Below are positions 15,646 through 25,502 of a stretch of 64,000 bases of DNA, one piece after another; the first letter of the stretch is position 1; each line of letters opens with the position of its first letter. The position numbers were made by a program, and so were the translations under genes. Location of the stretch: positions 114,953 through 178,952 of the forward strand of contig NZ_JOHR01000015.1 in the NCBI RefSeq assembly GCF_000719775.1, read 5' to 3'. This DNA is from Streptomyces sp. NRRL F-5135. GTDB taxonomy: Bacteria; Actinomycetota; Actinomycetes; Streptomycetales; Streptomycetaceae. Under the pieces are notes generated by a model. The model saw only the letters and a program-made list of their open reading frames with translations, did no database searches and was not told where the DNA came from.

Positions 15646-16659
15646 TCACCCGCGGTCGACCACACCGGGGCCGCCCGAGAGGTCGCCGGTGAACAGGCCG
15701 CGCAGCTCGGCCTCCTCGTCGGCAGTCGGGACCCACCGGGAGGCCTGGACGTTCTCGTCGAGCTGCGCGGGCACGGTCACCCCCGCGATCACGCTGGTGA
15801 CCGTCGGCTGGGCGAGCAGCCAGCCCAGGGCCGCCGCGCTCGGGGTGATGTCCCGGTCGCGCGCGAACCGCTCGAACTTCGCCAGTGCCGCCCAGGGCGC
15901 CGAACGCAGCAGATAGCGTTTCAGATTGGTGATCTTCGCATTCTCCGGAGCCCGCCCCGCCGAATACTTTCCGGTCAGCAATCCGTTCTGCAGAGGAAAG
16001 TAGGGAATGAAACCCAGGTCATGGTGTCCCAGTGCCGGAATCAGTTCCTCCTCCGGTTTGCGCCACAGCAGACTGTATTCGTCGGTCGTCGACACGAACC
16101 GTGAAAGTCCCTGAGCGCGGGCGGTGTGTTCCGCGTCGACGATCTGCCAGGCCTTGAAATTGGATGCGCCGACGTACCGCACCTTTCCTGATTGTATGAG
16201 CGTGTCGAGTGCCGACAGGGTTTCGCCGATCGGCGTGAAGGGGTCCGGGAAGTGGATCTGGTACAGGTCGATGTAGTCCGTGCGCAGCCGGCGCAGCGAC
16301 TCCTCCACCGCGGCGACGATGTACTTGCGGGAGCCGGGCCGGCTGTAGGCGGCGCCGCGCTCCCGGTTCAGGTTCAGTCCGAACTTGGTGCCGATGACAA
16401 CCCGTTCGCGGCGACCTCCGAGTGCCGCGGCGAACAGTTCCTCGCTCTGGCCGGGCCGGTCGCCGTAGCCCTCGGCGAGGTCGAAGTACGTGACGCCGAG
16501 GTCGATGGCGCGGTCGACGATCGCGGTGACCGCCTCCTGGCCGGTCGCGCGCATGCCCGACCGGCCGAACGTGCTGGCGCCGATGCCGATCTCGGACAGG
16601 ACGAGGCCCGACGAGCCGAGCCGGCGGTGTCCGTCGGGGAGTGGTGTGGCAGGGGGCAC
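15646..16659 (-). CDS. Aldo/keto reductase at the end of the organosulfur operon
   Basis: A 337-residue aldo/keto reductase with the tetrad residues Asp and Tyr in TYFDLAEGYGD, Lys in VIGTKFGLNL, and His in LYQIHFPDP. VTSVIAGVTVPAQLDENV is the NADPH-binding end. GTG 16659 is preceded by GAGGAAAA. It is the last gene of a nine-kilobase minus-strand operon that runs from a lipoprotein through an ABC importer to two monooxygenases; 25 bases separate it from the preceding monooxygenase gene. Probable role: reducing the carbonyl product made after C-S bond cleavage. Confidence 0.9.
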   Translation of the reverse strand: MPPATPLPDGHRRLGSSGLVLSEIGIGASTFGRSGMRATGQEAVTAIVDRAIDLGVTYFDLAEGYGDRPGQSEELFAAALGGRRERVVIGTKFGLNLNRERGAAYSRPGSRKYIVAAVEESLRRLRTDYIDLYQIHFPDPFTPIGETLSALDTLIQSGKVRYVGASNFKAWQIVDAEHTARAQGLSRFVSTTDEYSLLWRKPEEELIPALGHHDLGFIPYFPLQNGLLTGKYSAGRAPENAKITNLKRYLLRSAPWAALAKFERFARDRDITPSAAALGWLLAQPTVTSVIAGVTVPAQLDENVQASRWVPTADEEAELRGLFTGDLSGGPGVVDRG

Positions 16660-16684
16660 GGGTTTTCCTCGTTACTCGGTAGGT

Positions 16685-18052
16685 TCAGTAGGTGTCGTCG
16701 GTGTCCAGCAGGCCCTGGAGCGTCGAGGCCTCGTACTCGGTACGGAAGATGCCGCGGCGCTGCAGTTCCGGGACGACGAGGTCGACGAAGAGGTCGGCCG
16801 GTCCGCGGTGGTACGGGGGGAACAGCTGGACGCCGTCGAGCACCTCCTCCTCCAGGTTTTCCTCCAGCCAGTCGGCGATGGTGTTCGCGTCACCCACGAC
16901 GGCCGGCTGCTGCGCGTGCCGGGCGCGCTGGACGTAGTGGTACAGCTCGCGCAGGGTGGCGTCCTCGCCGATCTGGTCGCCGAGTATCCGCCGCAGCAGT
17001 TCCCGGTCGTTCTTGGTGTCGCGCGCACGGTCGGTGAGCAACGGCGAGAGCGCGTCGTCGGCGAGCGCGTCGACGTCGACGACGTCCAGGACACGCTCGC
17101 TGTCACGGACCCGCGACAGGTCGATGCCGAAGGCCCGGGTGAACGCCGCGGGCAGGGCCTCCGTCAGCTGCAGCGCGTTGATCTCGTTGAACTTCGCGCG
17201 CGCCTCCCGCGCGGTGCCGCCCAGGTAGAAGGTGATCCCGGGGATGACCTTGAACTTCTCCGGGTCACGCCCGTTGGCCGCGACGCGTTCCTTGAGCCCG
17301 CGGTATTCCTCCTTGCCGCGGCTGATGCCGAAGTACGGGGAGAACCGCACCTGCGCGAAGTCGGCGCCGTAGCGCAGCGACTCCTCGGACAGGCCCACCT
17401 GGACGATCGGGACGTGGGACTGCACAGGAGGCGGGACGTTCAGCGGTCCGCGCACGTCGAAGTGCTCCCCGTGATGGTCGAGCTGGTGCCAGGAGCCCGG
17501 CCGCACCAGCGTGCCGCCCGGCCTGTCGTCGAGCAGGAAGCCGGGCTCCCAGCTGTCGTACAGCAGCCGGTTGACCACTTCGGTGAACTCCCGGGCCCTC
17601 GCGTACTTCGTCTCCTCGGTCGGCACCGGGTTCTTGCCGTAGTTGCCGACCGGGTCGCCGTCGCGGTCGATGCCGAAGACCACGTTCAGCGCGGTGCGCC
17701 CCTGGTTGAAGTTGTCCAGGGTCGCCAGCTGCCGGGCGACGCCGTAGGGGTGCTCGAAGGAGGAGTTGACCGACATCACGAACCCGAGGTTCTTCGTGAC
17801 CGCCGCGGCATGACCGGCGTACACGAAGTTGTCCCAACGGAAGATGCGGTTGAGACGGTCGGGCTCGCTGCCCAGCGCGCTGCCGGCGAAGACGTAGTCC
17901 AGCTTGCCGCGCTCGGCGGTCCGGGCGATGTCGAGGATGACACTGGGGTCGCGCAGGCCGGCGTTGGTCGCCTCCGGAAGCCGCCAGGCGTCCAGGTCCC
18001 AGCCGGTGCCGTACGCGGCCAGGCCCAGGCGGAGTTTGCGTCGGGTGCTCAT
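16685..18052 (-). CDS. FMNH2-dependent monooxygenase, NtaA/SnaA/DszA family
   Basis: A 455-residue bacterial-luciferase-like enzyme that uses reduced FMN and oxygen. Family marks: RLGLAAYGTGWDLDAWR at the start, the RWDNFVYAGHAAAVTKNLGF segment, the LATLDNFNQGRTALNVVFG block and the HFDVRGPLNVPPPVQSH block with the conserved phosphate-binding context. Known relatives open sulfones, chelators or dimethyl sulfide. No flavin reductase gene is in the operon, so FMNH2 must come from elsewhere in the cell. Start ATG 18052 overlaps the stop of the previous gene by four bases (ATGA), indicating coupled translation. Confidence 0.92.
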   Translation of the reverse strand: MSTRRKLRLGLAAYGTGWDLDAWRLPEATNAGLRDPSVILDIARTAERGKLDYVFAGSALGSEPDRLNRIFRWDNFVYAGHAAAVTKNLGFVMSVNSSFEHPYGVARQLATLDNFNQGRTALNVVFGIDRDGDPVGNYGKNPVPTEETKYARAREFTEVVNRLLYDSWEPGFLLDDRPGGTLVRPGSWHQLDHHGEHFDVRGPLNVPPPVQSHVPIVQVGLSEESLRYGADFAQVRFSPYFGISRGKEEYRGLKERVAANGRDPEKFKVIPGITFYLGGTAREARAKFNEINALQLTEALPAAFTRAFGIDLSRVRDSERVLDVVDVDALADDALSPLLTDRARDTKNDRELLRRILGDQIGEDATLRELYHYVQRARHAQQPAVVGDANTIADWLEENLEEEVLDGVQLFPPYHRGPADLFVDLVVPELQRRGIFRTEYEASTLQGLLDTDDTY

Positions 18053-19509
18053 GCGGATCGTTCCTCCGGGTGGGTCGAGGCGAAGCTGTTGGGGGGCGTG
18101 GCCAGGCCGAAGTGGCCCCGGAAGGTGTCCGTCGTGTACTCGGCGCGGTACACGCCGCGCTCCTGGAGGAGGGGGACCACCTCGTTCGCGAAGCGCTCCA
18201 GCGGCTCCCACAGGAAGGGCACGCTCACGTTGAACCCCTCGGCGGCGCCGCGGTCGAACCAGTCGACCAGGGTGTCGGCGACGTGCTCGGCCGTACCGGT
18301 CACCAAGGGGAAGTTCCCCGCGATCGAAGCGGCCAGCAGGTCCTTGACCCGCACACCGCCGTTGTCCACGGTGCGGTCGGTGCGCTGCGCCAGCGCCTTC
18401 AGCAGGGAGCGGCCGTAGTCGTTGAACCGTTCGGCGGTGTCCGGCTTCACCGTGCCGTCGATGCCCAGCGGCCGTAGTTCGGCACCGACCCGCTCCGACA
18501 GCGAGCGGACGCTGCGCACGCCCTTGGGCAGCGGGGACCGGGAGGCGCTGATCCGGGCCCAGCCCGGCCCCGACCAGTACGCCTCGTCCTGGTCGCCCTC
18601 GACGATGTCCTCGTCGAACGGCAGCAGGTCGTTCAGCTCTTCGTACAGCTTGACGGCCTCCGCCCGGGTGTCGGCGACGAGGGGCGTGATGCCCGGCAGG
18701 AAGAAGATCGGGTCCACCCGTCCGCGCAGGCGTTCGGCGCGCCGGCGCACGTCGGTGTTGAACGCGATCGAGTCCTCCGGCGTCGCGGGACCAGTGAAGT
18801 TGACGTCGGCCCATTTCGCGCTGAGCTCACGGGAGAGCTCGGAGGCACCCGCGTACAGCAGCGGCACATGGCCCTGCGGCGGCCGCTCCAGCGGCAGCGT
18901 GCCCGCGACCTGGAAGTGCCTGCCCCGCCAGTCGAGCCGATGGACTTTGGTGTCGTCGATGTAGCGCCCGGCCTTCTTGTCCTGCAGATAGGCGCCGTCC
19001 TCGATGCTGTCCCACAGCCGCCGCACGACGTGGATGAACTCGTCGGCGCGCTCGTAGCGGGCGGCGCCGCCCAGGTCGGGCAGGCTGAAGTTCCGGGCGG
19101 CCAGGTCGGAGGCGCCCAGCACCACGTTCCAGGCCAGCCGTCCGCCGCTGAGGTGGTCGAGGGACGACGTCAGCCTCGCCAGGATGTACGGCTCGTAGAA
19201 GGTCGGGTGCGCCGTCACGACGAGCCCGATCCTCGAGGAGTTGAGGGCGAGCTGGGAGGCCAGGGTGAAGGGCTCCAGGCGTCCGGTGTTGTGCGTGGTG
19301 ATCCACTGTTCGCCCACGATGTCGCCCGGGAGGGTGTCCCCGAGGAAGAAGAAGTCGAACTTCGCGTCCTCGACGATCCGCAGCGCCCTGGTCGCGTACT
19401 CCAGCTCGAATGCCTGCGCCGTGGGCGCGTGCGAGTGGCGCCAGCCGCCCCAGTGCGTGCCGTTGAGCCAGTGCATGTAGCCCAGGTGGAGCTGTCGCTC
19501 GGGCATCAT
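18049..19509 (-). CDS. FMNH2-dependent monooxygenase, NtaA/SnaA/DszA family (second)
   Basis: A 486-residue enzyme of the same family as the following gene but clearly divergent. HLGYMHWLNGTHWGGWRHS, FDFFFLGDTLPGD, LSSLDHLSGGRLAWNVV-type block and HFQVAGTLPLERPPQGH are recognisable. An AAAGGA ribosome binding site precedes ATG 19509; the second ATG at 19506 is possible. The start overlaps the stop of the ATPase gene (ATGA), and its own stop overlaps the next gene. Two different monooxygenases in one operon suggest either sequential oxidation of one compound or a broadened substrate range. The substrate is not deducible. Confidence 0.9.
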   Translation of the reverse strand: MMPERQLHLGYMHWLNGTHWGGWRHSHAPTAQAFELEYATRALRIVEDAKFDFFFLGDTLPGDIVGEQWITTHNTGRLEPFTLASQLALNSSRIGLVVTAHPTFYEPYILARLTSSLDHLSGGRLAWNVVLGASDLAARNFSLPDLGGAARYERADEFIHVVRRLWDSIEDGAYLQDKKAGRYIDDTKVHRLDWRGRHFQVAGTLPLERPPQGHVPLLYAGASELSRELSAKWADVNFTGPATPEDSIAFNTDVRRRAERLRGRVDPIFFLPGITPLVADTRAEAVKLYEELNDLLPFDEDIVEGDQDEAYWSGPGWARISASRSPLPKGVRSVRSLSERVGAELRPLGIDGTVKPDTAERFNDYGRSLLKALAQRTDRTVDNGGVRVKDLLAASIAGNFPLVTGTAEHVADTLVDWFDRGAAEGFNVSVPFLWEPLERFANEVVPLLQERGVYRAEYTTDTFRGHFGLATPPNSFASTHPEERSA

Positions 19510-21224
19510 GTGTTCCTTTCTGTCGCGGACCGGCCGGGCCCCACGAGGACGGCCGGACCGGGCCCGGCGGCACCGGGGATCGACGTCAGCAGTTCCTTGA
19601 CGTAGTCGGTCCGGGGCTCGGTGAGGACGTCCAGGGCGGCGCCGCGCTCGACGATGTGCCCGTGGTTGAGGACGACGATCTCGTCGGACACCTCGGCGAT
19701 GACACCGAGGTCGTGCGAGATGAAGACGTAGGTCAGCCCCAGTTCGCGCTGGAGCGAGTCGAGCAGACCGAGGATCTGGCGCTGCACGGTCACGTCGAGG
19801 GCGGAGACCGGTTCGTCCAGGACGACGACGTCCGGCCGCGGTGCGAGCGCGCGGGCGATGGCCACTCGCTGCCGCTGGCCGCCCGAGAGCTCGGCGGTGT
19901 ACCGGTCGGCGAGCGCGGCGGGCAGGCCGGTCACCTCCAGCAGTTCCGTGATCCTGCCCGCCCGCTCCCGCGCCGATCCGTAACGGTGGCCCCGGAGCGG
20001 TTCGTCGAGGATCGCGCGGACCGTCGAGCGCGGGTTGAGCGAGGCGAAGGGGTCCTGGTAGACCATCTGCACCTTGCGGTAGAGGCCGGCCTGCCCGGCG
20101 CCCCGGCGGTGGTGGACGACCGGTTCGCCGTCGATCTCGACCGAGCCGGTGTCCGCCGGGGTCAGCCCGGCGAGTACACGTACGAGGGTGGTCTTGCCCG
20201 AGCCCGATTCGCCGACGATCCCCAGCGTGGTCCCTCTGCGCACCTGGAACGAGGCGTCGGCCACCGCGGTGACCGGGTCGGAACCGTGGCGGGAGGCGAA
20301 GGTCTTGCCGACCCGTCTGGCCTCGACGACCACCGGGGAGTCCGCGGGCACGGTCCGGGAGTACTCCAGCCGCGCGGTCGCCGCCTGCCGGCCGGAGAAA
20401 CCGAGCGAGGACGACCGCAGCAGGTCCTCCGTGTACGGGTCGCCCGGTTCGGCGACGACCTCGGCGGTCCGGCCGCCGCGGACGATCCGCCCGTCCTTCA
20501 CCACGGCGATGTCGTCGGCCCGCTCCGCGGCGACCCCCAGGTCGTGAGTGATGAGGAGGATCGCGAGGTCCTCGCTCTCCACCAGGCCCGACAGGAGGTC
20601 GAGGATGGTCCTCTGGACCGTGACGTCGAGCGCGGTGGTCGGCTCGTCGGCGATCAGGAGCCGGGGCCGGGTGCTCATCGCGGCGGCGATCAGCACTCGC
20701 TGGCACATTCCTCCGGACAGCTCGTGCGGATAACGGCCGTACAGCCGGCCGGGATCGCGCAGTCCGACCTTCGCGAACAGGTCGAGGACCCGTTCGCGCC
20801 GCTCCGCGCGGGACCCCACGCCGTGCGCGCGCAACGGTTCGGCGGCCTGGACGCCCACGGGCAGCAGGGGGTTGAGGCCCAGGAGCGCGTCCTGGGGGAT
20901 GTAGCCGATCTCCTTGCCGCGCACCCTCCGGTACTGCCGCTCGGACAGGCCCGTGAGTGTACGGCCGCCGAGGACGACCTCGCCCGCGGTGATGCGGCCG
21001 TTCTCGGGGAGGGTCCCGGTGACGACCCGGCCGAGGGTGGACTTGCCGGAACCGGACTCGCCGACGACGGCCAGGATCGAGCCCGCCGCGACGTCCAGGC
21101 CCACGCCGTCGAGCACGGGCACCGCGGCGCGGCCGGGCACGGCGAACTCGGCGCTCACATCGCGCAGTCGCAGCAACGGCTTGCCCTGCCGCCCGGGTGA
21201 CGGCACGTACTCAGGCGACGACAT
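19506..21224 (-). CDS. Fused dual ABC transporter ATPase (DppD-DppF type)
   Basis: A 572-residue ATPase with two complete nucleotide-binding domains in one chain. Walker A motifs GESGSGKST and GESGSGKTT, signatures LSGGMCQRV and LSGGQRQRV, and Walker B segments [12 protein letters not shown] and [11 protein letters not shown] are all present. This is the peptide/nickel/opine importer class in its fused form. It starts 14 bases inside the end of the permease gene and ends in a four-base overlap with the monooxygenase gene, so the operon is tightly coupled. It powers uptake through the two permeases described next. Confidence 0.96.
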   Translation of the reverse strand: MSSPEYVPSPGRQGKPLLRLRDVSAEFAVPGRAAVPVLDGVGLDVAAGSILAVVGESGSGKSTLGRVVTGTLPENGRITAGEVVLGGRTLTGLSERQYRRVRGKEIGYIPQDALLGLNPLLPVGVQAAEPLRAHGVGSRAERRERVLDLFAKVGLRDPGRLYGRYPHELSGGMCQRVLIAAAMSTRPRLLIADEPTTALDVTVQRTILDLLSGLVESEDLAILLITHDLGVAAERADDIAVVKDGRIVRGGRTAEVVAEPGDPYTEDLLRSSSLGFSGRQAATARLEYSRTVPADSPVVVEARRVGKTFASRHGSDPVTAVADASFQVRRGTTLGIVGESGSGKTTLVRVLAGLTPADTGSVEIDGEPVVHHRRGAGQAGLYRKVQMVYQDPFASLNPRSTVRAILDEPLRGHRYGSARERAGRITELLEVTGLPAALADRYTAELSGGQRQRVAIARALAPRPDVVVLDEPVSALDVTVQRQILGLLDSLQRELGLTYVFISHDLGVIAEVSDEIVVLNHGHIVERGAALDVLTEPRTDYVKELLTSIPGAAGPGPAVLVGPGRSATERNT

Positions 21225-22107
21225 GGGTCCTCCCTCGGTTGAACGACCTGCCGACGCGGTACACCGCGAGCACGGTCACCACGATGACTAGGCCGGGCAG
21301 CAGACTCAGCCACCACTGGACGCCGATGAACGTGCGTCCCTCGGCCACCAGGAGGCCCCACTCGGGTGTCGGCGGTGGCGCGCCCAGGCCCAGGAAGCTG
21401 AGCGCGGCGACGGTCAGGATCGCCGTGCCGATGTCCATGGTCGCCGCGGCCAGCACCGACCTGGACGCGTTGGGCACGACGTGCTTGAACAGGCGGCGGA
21501 CGTACCCGTGGCCCGCGAAGACCGAGGCCTCGACGTACTTGGCGTTGCTCACCTTCAGTACCTCGGACCGCATCAGACGGGCGAAGCCGGCCGTGCTGTT
21601 GATGCCGATGGCGACGGCGATGTTGAGCGTCCCGCGGCCCAGCGCGGAGATGATCGCGAGGGACACGATGAGGCTCGGCACCGCCAGCATGATGTCGACG
21701 ACCCGCATCAGGACGCTGTCGGCCCTGCCGCGCAGGGCGCCCGCGACGAGACCGACCAGCGAGCCACTCACCAGACCGATGGCCACCGCGATGATCGCCG
21801 CCTGGAGGGACAGCCGGGTGCCCCACGCCGTGCGGGTGAACTGGTCACGGCCGAAGTCGTCGGTGCCGAACAGATGGTCCGGGCTCGGCGCGAGCAGCAT
21901 CTGTGACGCGTCCTGCCGCAGCGGGTCGCCGGTGGCGAACAGGCCCGGGTGGACCGCGGCGAGGAGGATCACGACGATCCACAGGTACGCCACGAGGAGT
22001 CCGGGCGAGCGCAGCAGTCCGGCCGCCCGCCCGCCTCGAGCCCGCAGCCGCGGTTTCCCGGCCGGTGGCGCGGACGCCCCCGTTTCCTTCGCTTCGAGAA
22101 TCGTCAT
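21211..22107 (-). CDS. ABC importer permease (DppC type)
   Basis: A 298-residue inner-membrane permease. It has an N-terminal cytoplasmic tail, a first membrane helix (LLVAYLWIVVILLAAVH), the external segment HLFGTDDFGRDQFTR characteristic of DppC/OppC, and the EAA loop EASVFAGHGYVRRLFKHVVP. About six membrane helices fit the family. It is separated from the partner permease by one base and overlaps the ATPase gene by 14. Confidence 0.95.
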   Translation of the reverse strand: MTILEAKETGASAPPAGKPRLRARGGRAAGLLRSPGLLVAYLWIVVILLAAVHPGLFATGDPLRQDASQMLLAPSPDHLFGTDDFGRDQFTRTAWGTRLSLQAAIIAVAIGLVSGSLVGLVAGALRGRADSVLMRVVDIMLAVPSLIVSLAIISALGRGTLNIAVAIGINSTAGFARLMRSEVLKVSNAKYVEASVFAGHGYVRRLFKHVVPNASRSVLAAATMDIGTAILTVAALSFLGLGAPPPTPEWGLLVAEGRTFIGVQWWLSLLPGLVIVVTVLAVYRVGRSFNRGRTHVVA

Positions 22108-22108
22108 G

Positions 22109-23038
22109 TCATCCGTCCCAGGAGATCCGCTTGTCGAGCAACGGGTGGACGGCGTCGACGACGAGGTTCACGACGACGAAGATCACCGCGCTGATCGTGA
22201 CCGCGACCAGGACGACCGGCATGTCACGGCCGTCCACGGCGTCGACCACCAGGCGTCCCACCCCGAGCCGGGAGAACACCGTCTCCGTCAGGACCGTCCC
22301 GCCGACCATCACGCCGACGGTGGTGCCCAGCGATGTGATGACCGGCAGCGCGGCGTTCTTCAGTGCGTGCCGGACCAGGACGTCAAACCGGCTGAGCCCC
22401 CAGTTGCGGGCCGTCTCGACGTACGGCGAGGTGAGGGCACCGCGCAGGTTAGCCGTCAGGAGCTGGGAGATGCTGCCGCCGCCGGCGACCGCGAGGGCCG
22501 CCGAGGCGATGAGCAGCCCACCGAATCCCGGGTCGCCGACCGCCTTGATCCAGTGCAGCTGGAAGGCGAAGACCTGCAGCAGGACGAGCCCCACCAGGAA
22601 GGGCGGCAGTGACACCGCGACCGGCGGCAGCGAGATGAGGAGTTCGCGTGCCCATTTCCAGTTGGTCAGCTCGATGACCACCGACAGCGTCACGCCCAGC
22701 ACGACCGCGAGGAGCAGTCCGAGGAACGCCAGTTTGAGTGTCTCGGGGAAGGACTCGAAGTACACCTCCACCGCCGGCCGGCGCTGGTAGACGCTCTGCC
22801 CGAAGTCACCCCGCAGGGCTCCCGTCAGCGCGTCCCAGTACTGCACCCACACGGGGCGGTCCAGACCGAGCAACTCGCGCTGCTCGGCCAGGAGCTGCTT
22901 CACGTCGGCGCCGTCGGCACCGGCGGTGAGACCGCCCGCCGCGTCACCGGGCACGACGTACAGCAGGAAGAACGCCCCGGTGAAAGCACCCCAGACCACG
23001 ATCACGCCGTACAGGAGCCGAAGACCGTATCGTGCCAT
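22109..23038 (-). CDS. ABC importer permease (DppB type)
   Basis: A 309-residue permease of the DppB/OppB class. Recognisable are the first helix with YVVPGDAA-like motif (VVPGDAAGGL), the periplasmic stretch LGLDRPVWVQYWDAL, GDFGQSVYQRRPAVE and the EAA loop TARNWGLSRFDVLVRHALKN. Start ATG 23038 is five bases after the end of the lipoprotein gene. With DppC-type permease, fused ATPase and lipoprotein it forms a complete importer, most likely for sulfur-containing organic compounds given the neighbours. Confidence 0.95.
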   Translation of the reverse strand: MARYGLRLLYGVIVVWGAFTGAFFLLYVVPGDAAGGLTAGADGADVKQLLAEQRELLGLDRPVWVQYWDALTGALRGDFGQSVYQRRPAVEVYFESFPETLKLAFLGLLLAVVLGVTLSVVIELTNWKWARELLISLPPVAVSLPPFLVGLVLLQVFAFQLHWIKAVGDPGFGGLLIASAALAVAGGGSISQLLTANLRGALTSPYVETARNWGLSRFDVLVRHALKNAALPVITSLGTTVGVMVGGTVLTETVFSRLGVGRLVVDAVDGRDMPVVLVAVTISAVIFVVVNLVVDAVHPLLDKRISWDG

Positions 23039-23042
23039 CGGT

Positions 23043-24665
23043 CTACTTCTCCGCCAGCCAGGCGTTGATCAGGTACTGGTCGAGCCCGACCGGCGTGATG
23101 TCGTGCAGCCGCGGCGAGTGGGCCCAGATGTCCACGTCGTTGGACACCGGCACCTCGTAGGCCTGCTCGACGAGGATGCGGGACGCCTGGTCGACCAGTT
23201 CCTGACGCTTGTCCTTGTCGATCGTCTGGTTCTGCTCCTGGAGGAGCTTGTCGAGTTCCTTGCCCGTCTTGTCGCCGTCCGCGACGAAGCTCCGGTCGGA
23301 GCCGTCCGTCGTGCCGTAGTTGGCACGCAGTACGTCGGGGTCGGGCGAGGAGGCGTACCAGTAGGCGACGTCGTACTCGCCGCTGAGCAGCGCCTCGTTC
23401 GCCTCGGCGGCCAGCGGCGGGTCGAGGACGAGTTCGATGCCGAGCTTCTTCCACTGGTCCTGCAGGACCTGCATGCCCGCGTCGTCCCGCGGGGCACGCA
23501 GCGACAGCCGCTCGCCGTCGGCGTTGCGGCGGATGCCGTCGGAGCCGGTCCTGGTCCAGCCGGCCTGCTCCAGGAGCGACTTCGCCTTCTTCGCGTCGTA
23601 CTCCAGGAACCTGCTCTGGTCGGAGTAGTGCGGGTTGTCCTTGCTCAGCGGACCGGTCGCGGGCTGGTCCACGCCGCCCGAGGCGATCTTGACGAACTGC
23701 TCCCGGTCCACGCCGATCTGGAGCGCCTGACGGACCCGCACGTCCTTCAGGAACCTGGAGGAGGTGTTCAGCGGCAGTTCGAGCCCGGTCGCGGGATTGA
23801 GCGTCTTGGAGATCGTCAGGCCGGCGCCCTCCAACTGGGCGACGTACTTGGCGTTCACCCAGTAGATGAACTGGAGCTCGTCCCCGCCGATGACCGCGCC
23901 GTTGCGGACCGAGTCCTCGGGGATGATCTTGTAGACGACCTGGTCGAGGTAGGCCGGCCCGTTGTGCTCGAAGTACTTCGGCGCCCAGTCGTAGTCCTTG
24001 CGCTTCTTCAGCACGATGCGCTGGTTCGGTGTGTACTCCTCCAGGTAGAAGGGGCCCGATCCGTCCAGCCACTTCTGCCGCTTCTCGACCGGGAGTTCGG
24101 CTGTCTTCTCCGAGACGATGCCGACGTACGCACGGGACAGGGATGTCAGGAAGGCGGCGTTGGGCTCCGCGAACTCGACCGTGACCTTGTTTTCCGAGGG
24201 CGTCGTGATCCTGCTGATGCCCTGCACGATGGTCTTGGCGCTGGAGTGGATGCCGGGACGGTTCAGGCTCTCCAGGTTGGCCTTGACCACCTTCGCGGTG
24301 AGTTTGGTGCCGTCGTGGAAGGTCACGTCGTCACGCAGCTCGAACGCGTACCTCCGCGCGTCGTCGCTGACCGTCCAGCTCGTGGCGAGCCACGGTTCGA
24401 CCTTCTTGGTCTCGGGGTTGTAGAAAACGAGGGAGTCGGCCAGGGAACGGGCCACCGTGCGCCAGACCTGGTTGACCACCGCGGCGTCGACACCGCCGGG
24501 GTCGGCACTGAGGCCGATGTTGAGCGTGCCTCCGTAGCGGTCCTTCTTGGCCACGTTGGCGGCCGTCTCGCTCTGCCCACCGCTCCCCGAGCAGGCGGCG
24601 GTGGCGAGAAGCGCCAACGCGGCGCCCGCTGTGGCGAGCCGGCGCCACGGACGTGAACTGAACAC
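23043..24665 (-). CDS. Substrate-binding lipoprotein of the ABC importer (SBP family 5)
   Basis: A 540-residue extracellular binding protein. The signal peptide (RRLATAGAALALLATAAC) ends in a lipobox Cys, so it is lipid-anchored. Family 5 marks include YGGTLNIGLSADPGGVDA, the ELRDDVTFHDGTKLTAKVV segment typical of peptide/nickel/opine binding proteins, and DVRVRQALQIGVDREQFV. It is the first gene of the minus-strand operon and faces the divergent HTH gene across a 359-base gap. Ligand not deducible; neighbouring oxygenases and sulfurtransferases point to an organosulfur compound. Confidence 0.94.
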   Translation of the reverse strand: MFSSRPWRRLATAGAALALLATAACSGSGGQSETAANVAKKDRYGGTLNIGLSADPGGVDAAVVNQVWRTVARSLADSLVFYNPETKKVEPWLATSWTVSDDARRYAFELRDDVTFHDGTKLTAKVVKANLESLNRPGIHSSAKTIVQGISRITTPSENKVTVEFAEPNAAFLTSLSRAYVGIVSEKTAELPVEKRQKWLDGSGPFYLEEYTPNQRIVLKKRKDYDWAPKYFEHNGPAYLDQVVYKIIPEDSVRNGAVIGGDELQFIYWVNAKYVAQLEGAGLTISKTLNPATGLELPLNTSSRFLKDVRVRQALQIGVDREQFVKIASGGVDQPATGPLSKDNPHYSDQSRFLEYDAKKAKSLLEQAGWTRTGSDGIRRNADGERLSLRAPRDDAGMQVLQDQWKKLGIELVLDPPLAAEANEALLSGEYDVAYWYASSPDPDVLRANYGTTDGSDRSFVADGDKTGKELDKLLQEQNQTIDKDKRQELVDQASRILVEQAYEVPVSNDVDIWAHSPRLHDITPVGLDQYLINAWLAEK

Positions 24666-25024
24666 GACTTGTTGTTCCTCTCGATCGGCTCAGGGCGAGC
24701 GGTAGCGGCCGCGCGGTCGTCAATGCCCGGTCGGCGCTACGTAGTTGCACTTGCCTCAGACGAAGGCGTAGCAGTGATACATAAAACTTCTTGCTTCGAA
24801 AATCCGTGTCCCACATCGCGTGAGATGGGGGTGACTCCGCACCACCACCTCTTGGCCTGCGCGTCTTTGCTGTACAGGCCGCCATCAGGCGCCGCTCGAA
24901 CGAGGGAGTGGGGATGCGGCGTGGTAACAGCTGGATACCGCTACCTCGTAGCCGATATGTTTACACGGGTGCGCGGGAAGTATCGTGACGACGGTGTTGC
25001 AGTCTCCTGAACGGGGAAACCGGC
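24666..25024. promoter_or_regulatory. Divergent control region of the organosulfur locus
   Basis: A 359-base non-coding gap between the lipoprotein gene and the HTH gene. It has AT-rich stretches unusual for this DNA, notably around 24771-24800 (GATACATAAAACTTCTTGC) and 24955-24985 (GATATGTTTACACGGG). They are likely promoter parts for the two divergent operons. TTCGAA at 24795-24800 is a short palindrome. No convincing long dyad could be named. Confidence 0.45.
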
Positions 25025-25492
25025 GTGGTGTTCGACAAGAAGTACAGCGACGAGGTCCGGCAGCGCGCGGTCGAACGCGTACGGCAGAGACGCCTCGCGG
25101 AGCCGGAGAACCGCTCGATCGTCCGGGAGGTCGCCGAGGAGTTCGAGGTCGGGCCGCAGTCCCTGCGCAAGTGGCTCACCCGCTACGACGACGGCAGTTA
25201 CGACTACGACTCGACGTCCGCGTCCGCGTCCATGTCCACGTCCACGTCCACCGACGGTCACGGAGGGGGCCGGGAACCCCGCGCCGCTCCGGCCGGCAGC
25301 CAGGAACGCGGGGCGGGCCGGCGCGAACTGCTCGCCAGGATCTCGGAGCTTGAACATCACGTCGCCGTCCTGCGGGAGGACAACCGCTCCCTGACCCGTG
25401 TCGTCGCGCTGCTGGCCGACCAGTTGCGGGTGGCCACCACGAACGGTGTCCAGATCCCGGACTCCGCGGTCCGCCCCACACCGCGCGCCTAG
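25025..25492 (+). CDS. Transposase-OrfA-like HTH protein, probably a domesticated regulator
   Basis: A 155-residue protein whose first 55 residues (KKYSDEVRQRAVERVRQRR, IVREVAEEFEVGPQSLRKWL) match the helix-turn-helix of IS3-type transposase OrfA. It then has a Ser/Thr/Ala low-complexity linker encoded by hexamer repeats (GTCCGC/GTCCAC, about 25205-25252) and a leucine-zipper-like coiled coil (RELLARISELEHHVAVL). No OrfB (DDE) gene or inverted repeats are adjacent. It stands divergent to the importer operon and ahead of OsmC, so I infer a DNA-binding regulator derived from a transposase. It starts at GTG 25025, with GGGGAAA upstream. Confidence 0.7.
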   Translation: MVFDKKYSDEVRQRAVERVRQRRLAEPENRSIVREVAEEFEVGPQSLRKWLTRYDDGSYDYDSTSASASMSTSTSTDGHGGGREPRAAPAGSQERGAGRRELLARISELEHHVAVLREDNRSLTRVVALLADQLRVATTNGVQIPDSAVRPTPRA

Positions 25493-25502
25493 AATTCCTC
25501 CG

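Noticed and set aside
25205..25252. Independent tandem repeat element.
   Set aside because: Hexamer repeats are in frame inside the HTH protein gene and just encode its Ser/Thr linker.
25025..25492. Active IS3 insertion sequence.
   Set aside because: No OrfB with a DDE domain and no terminal inverted repeats or target duplications visible.
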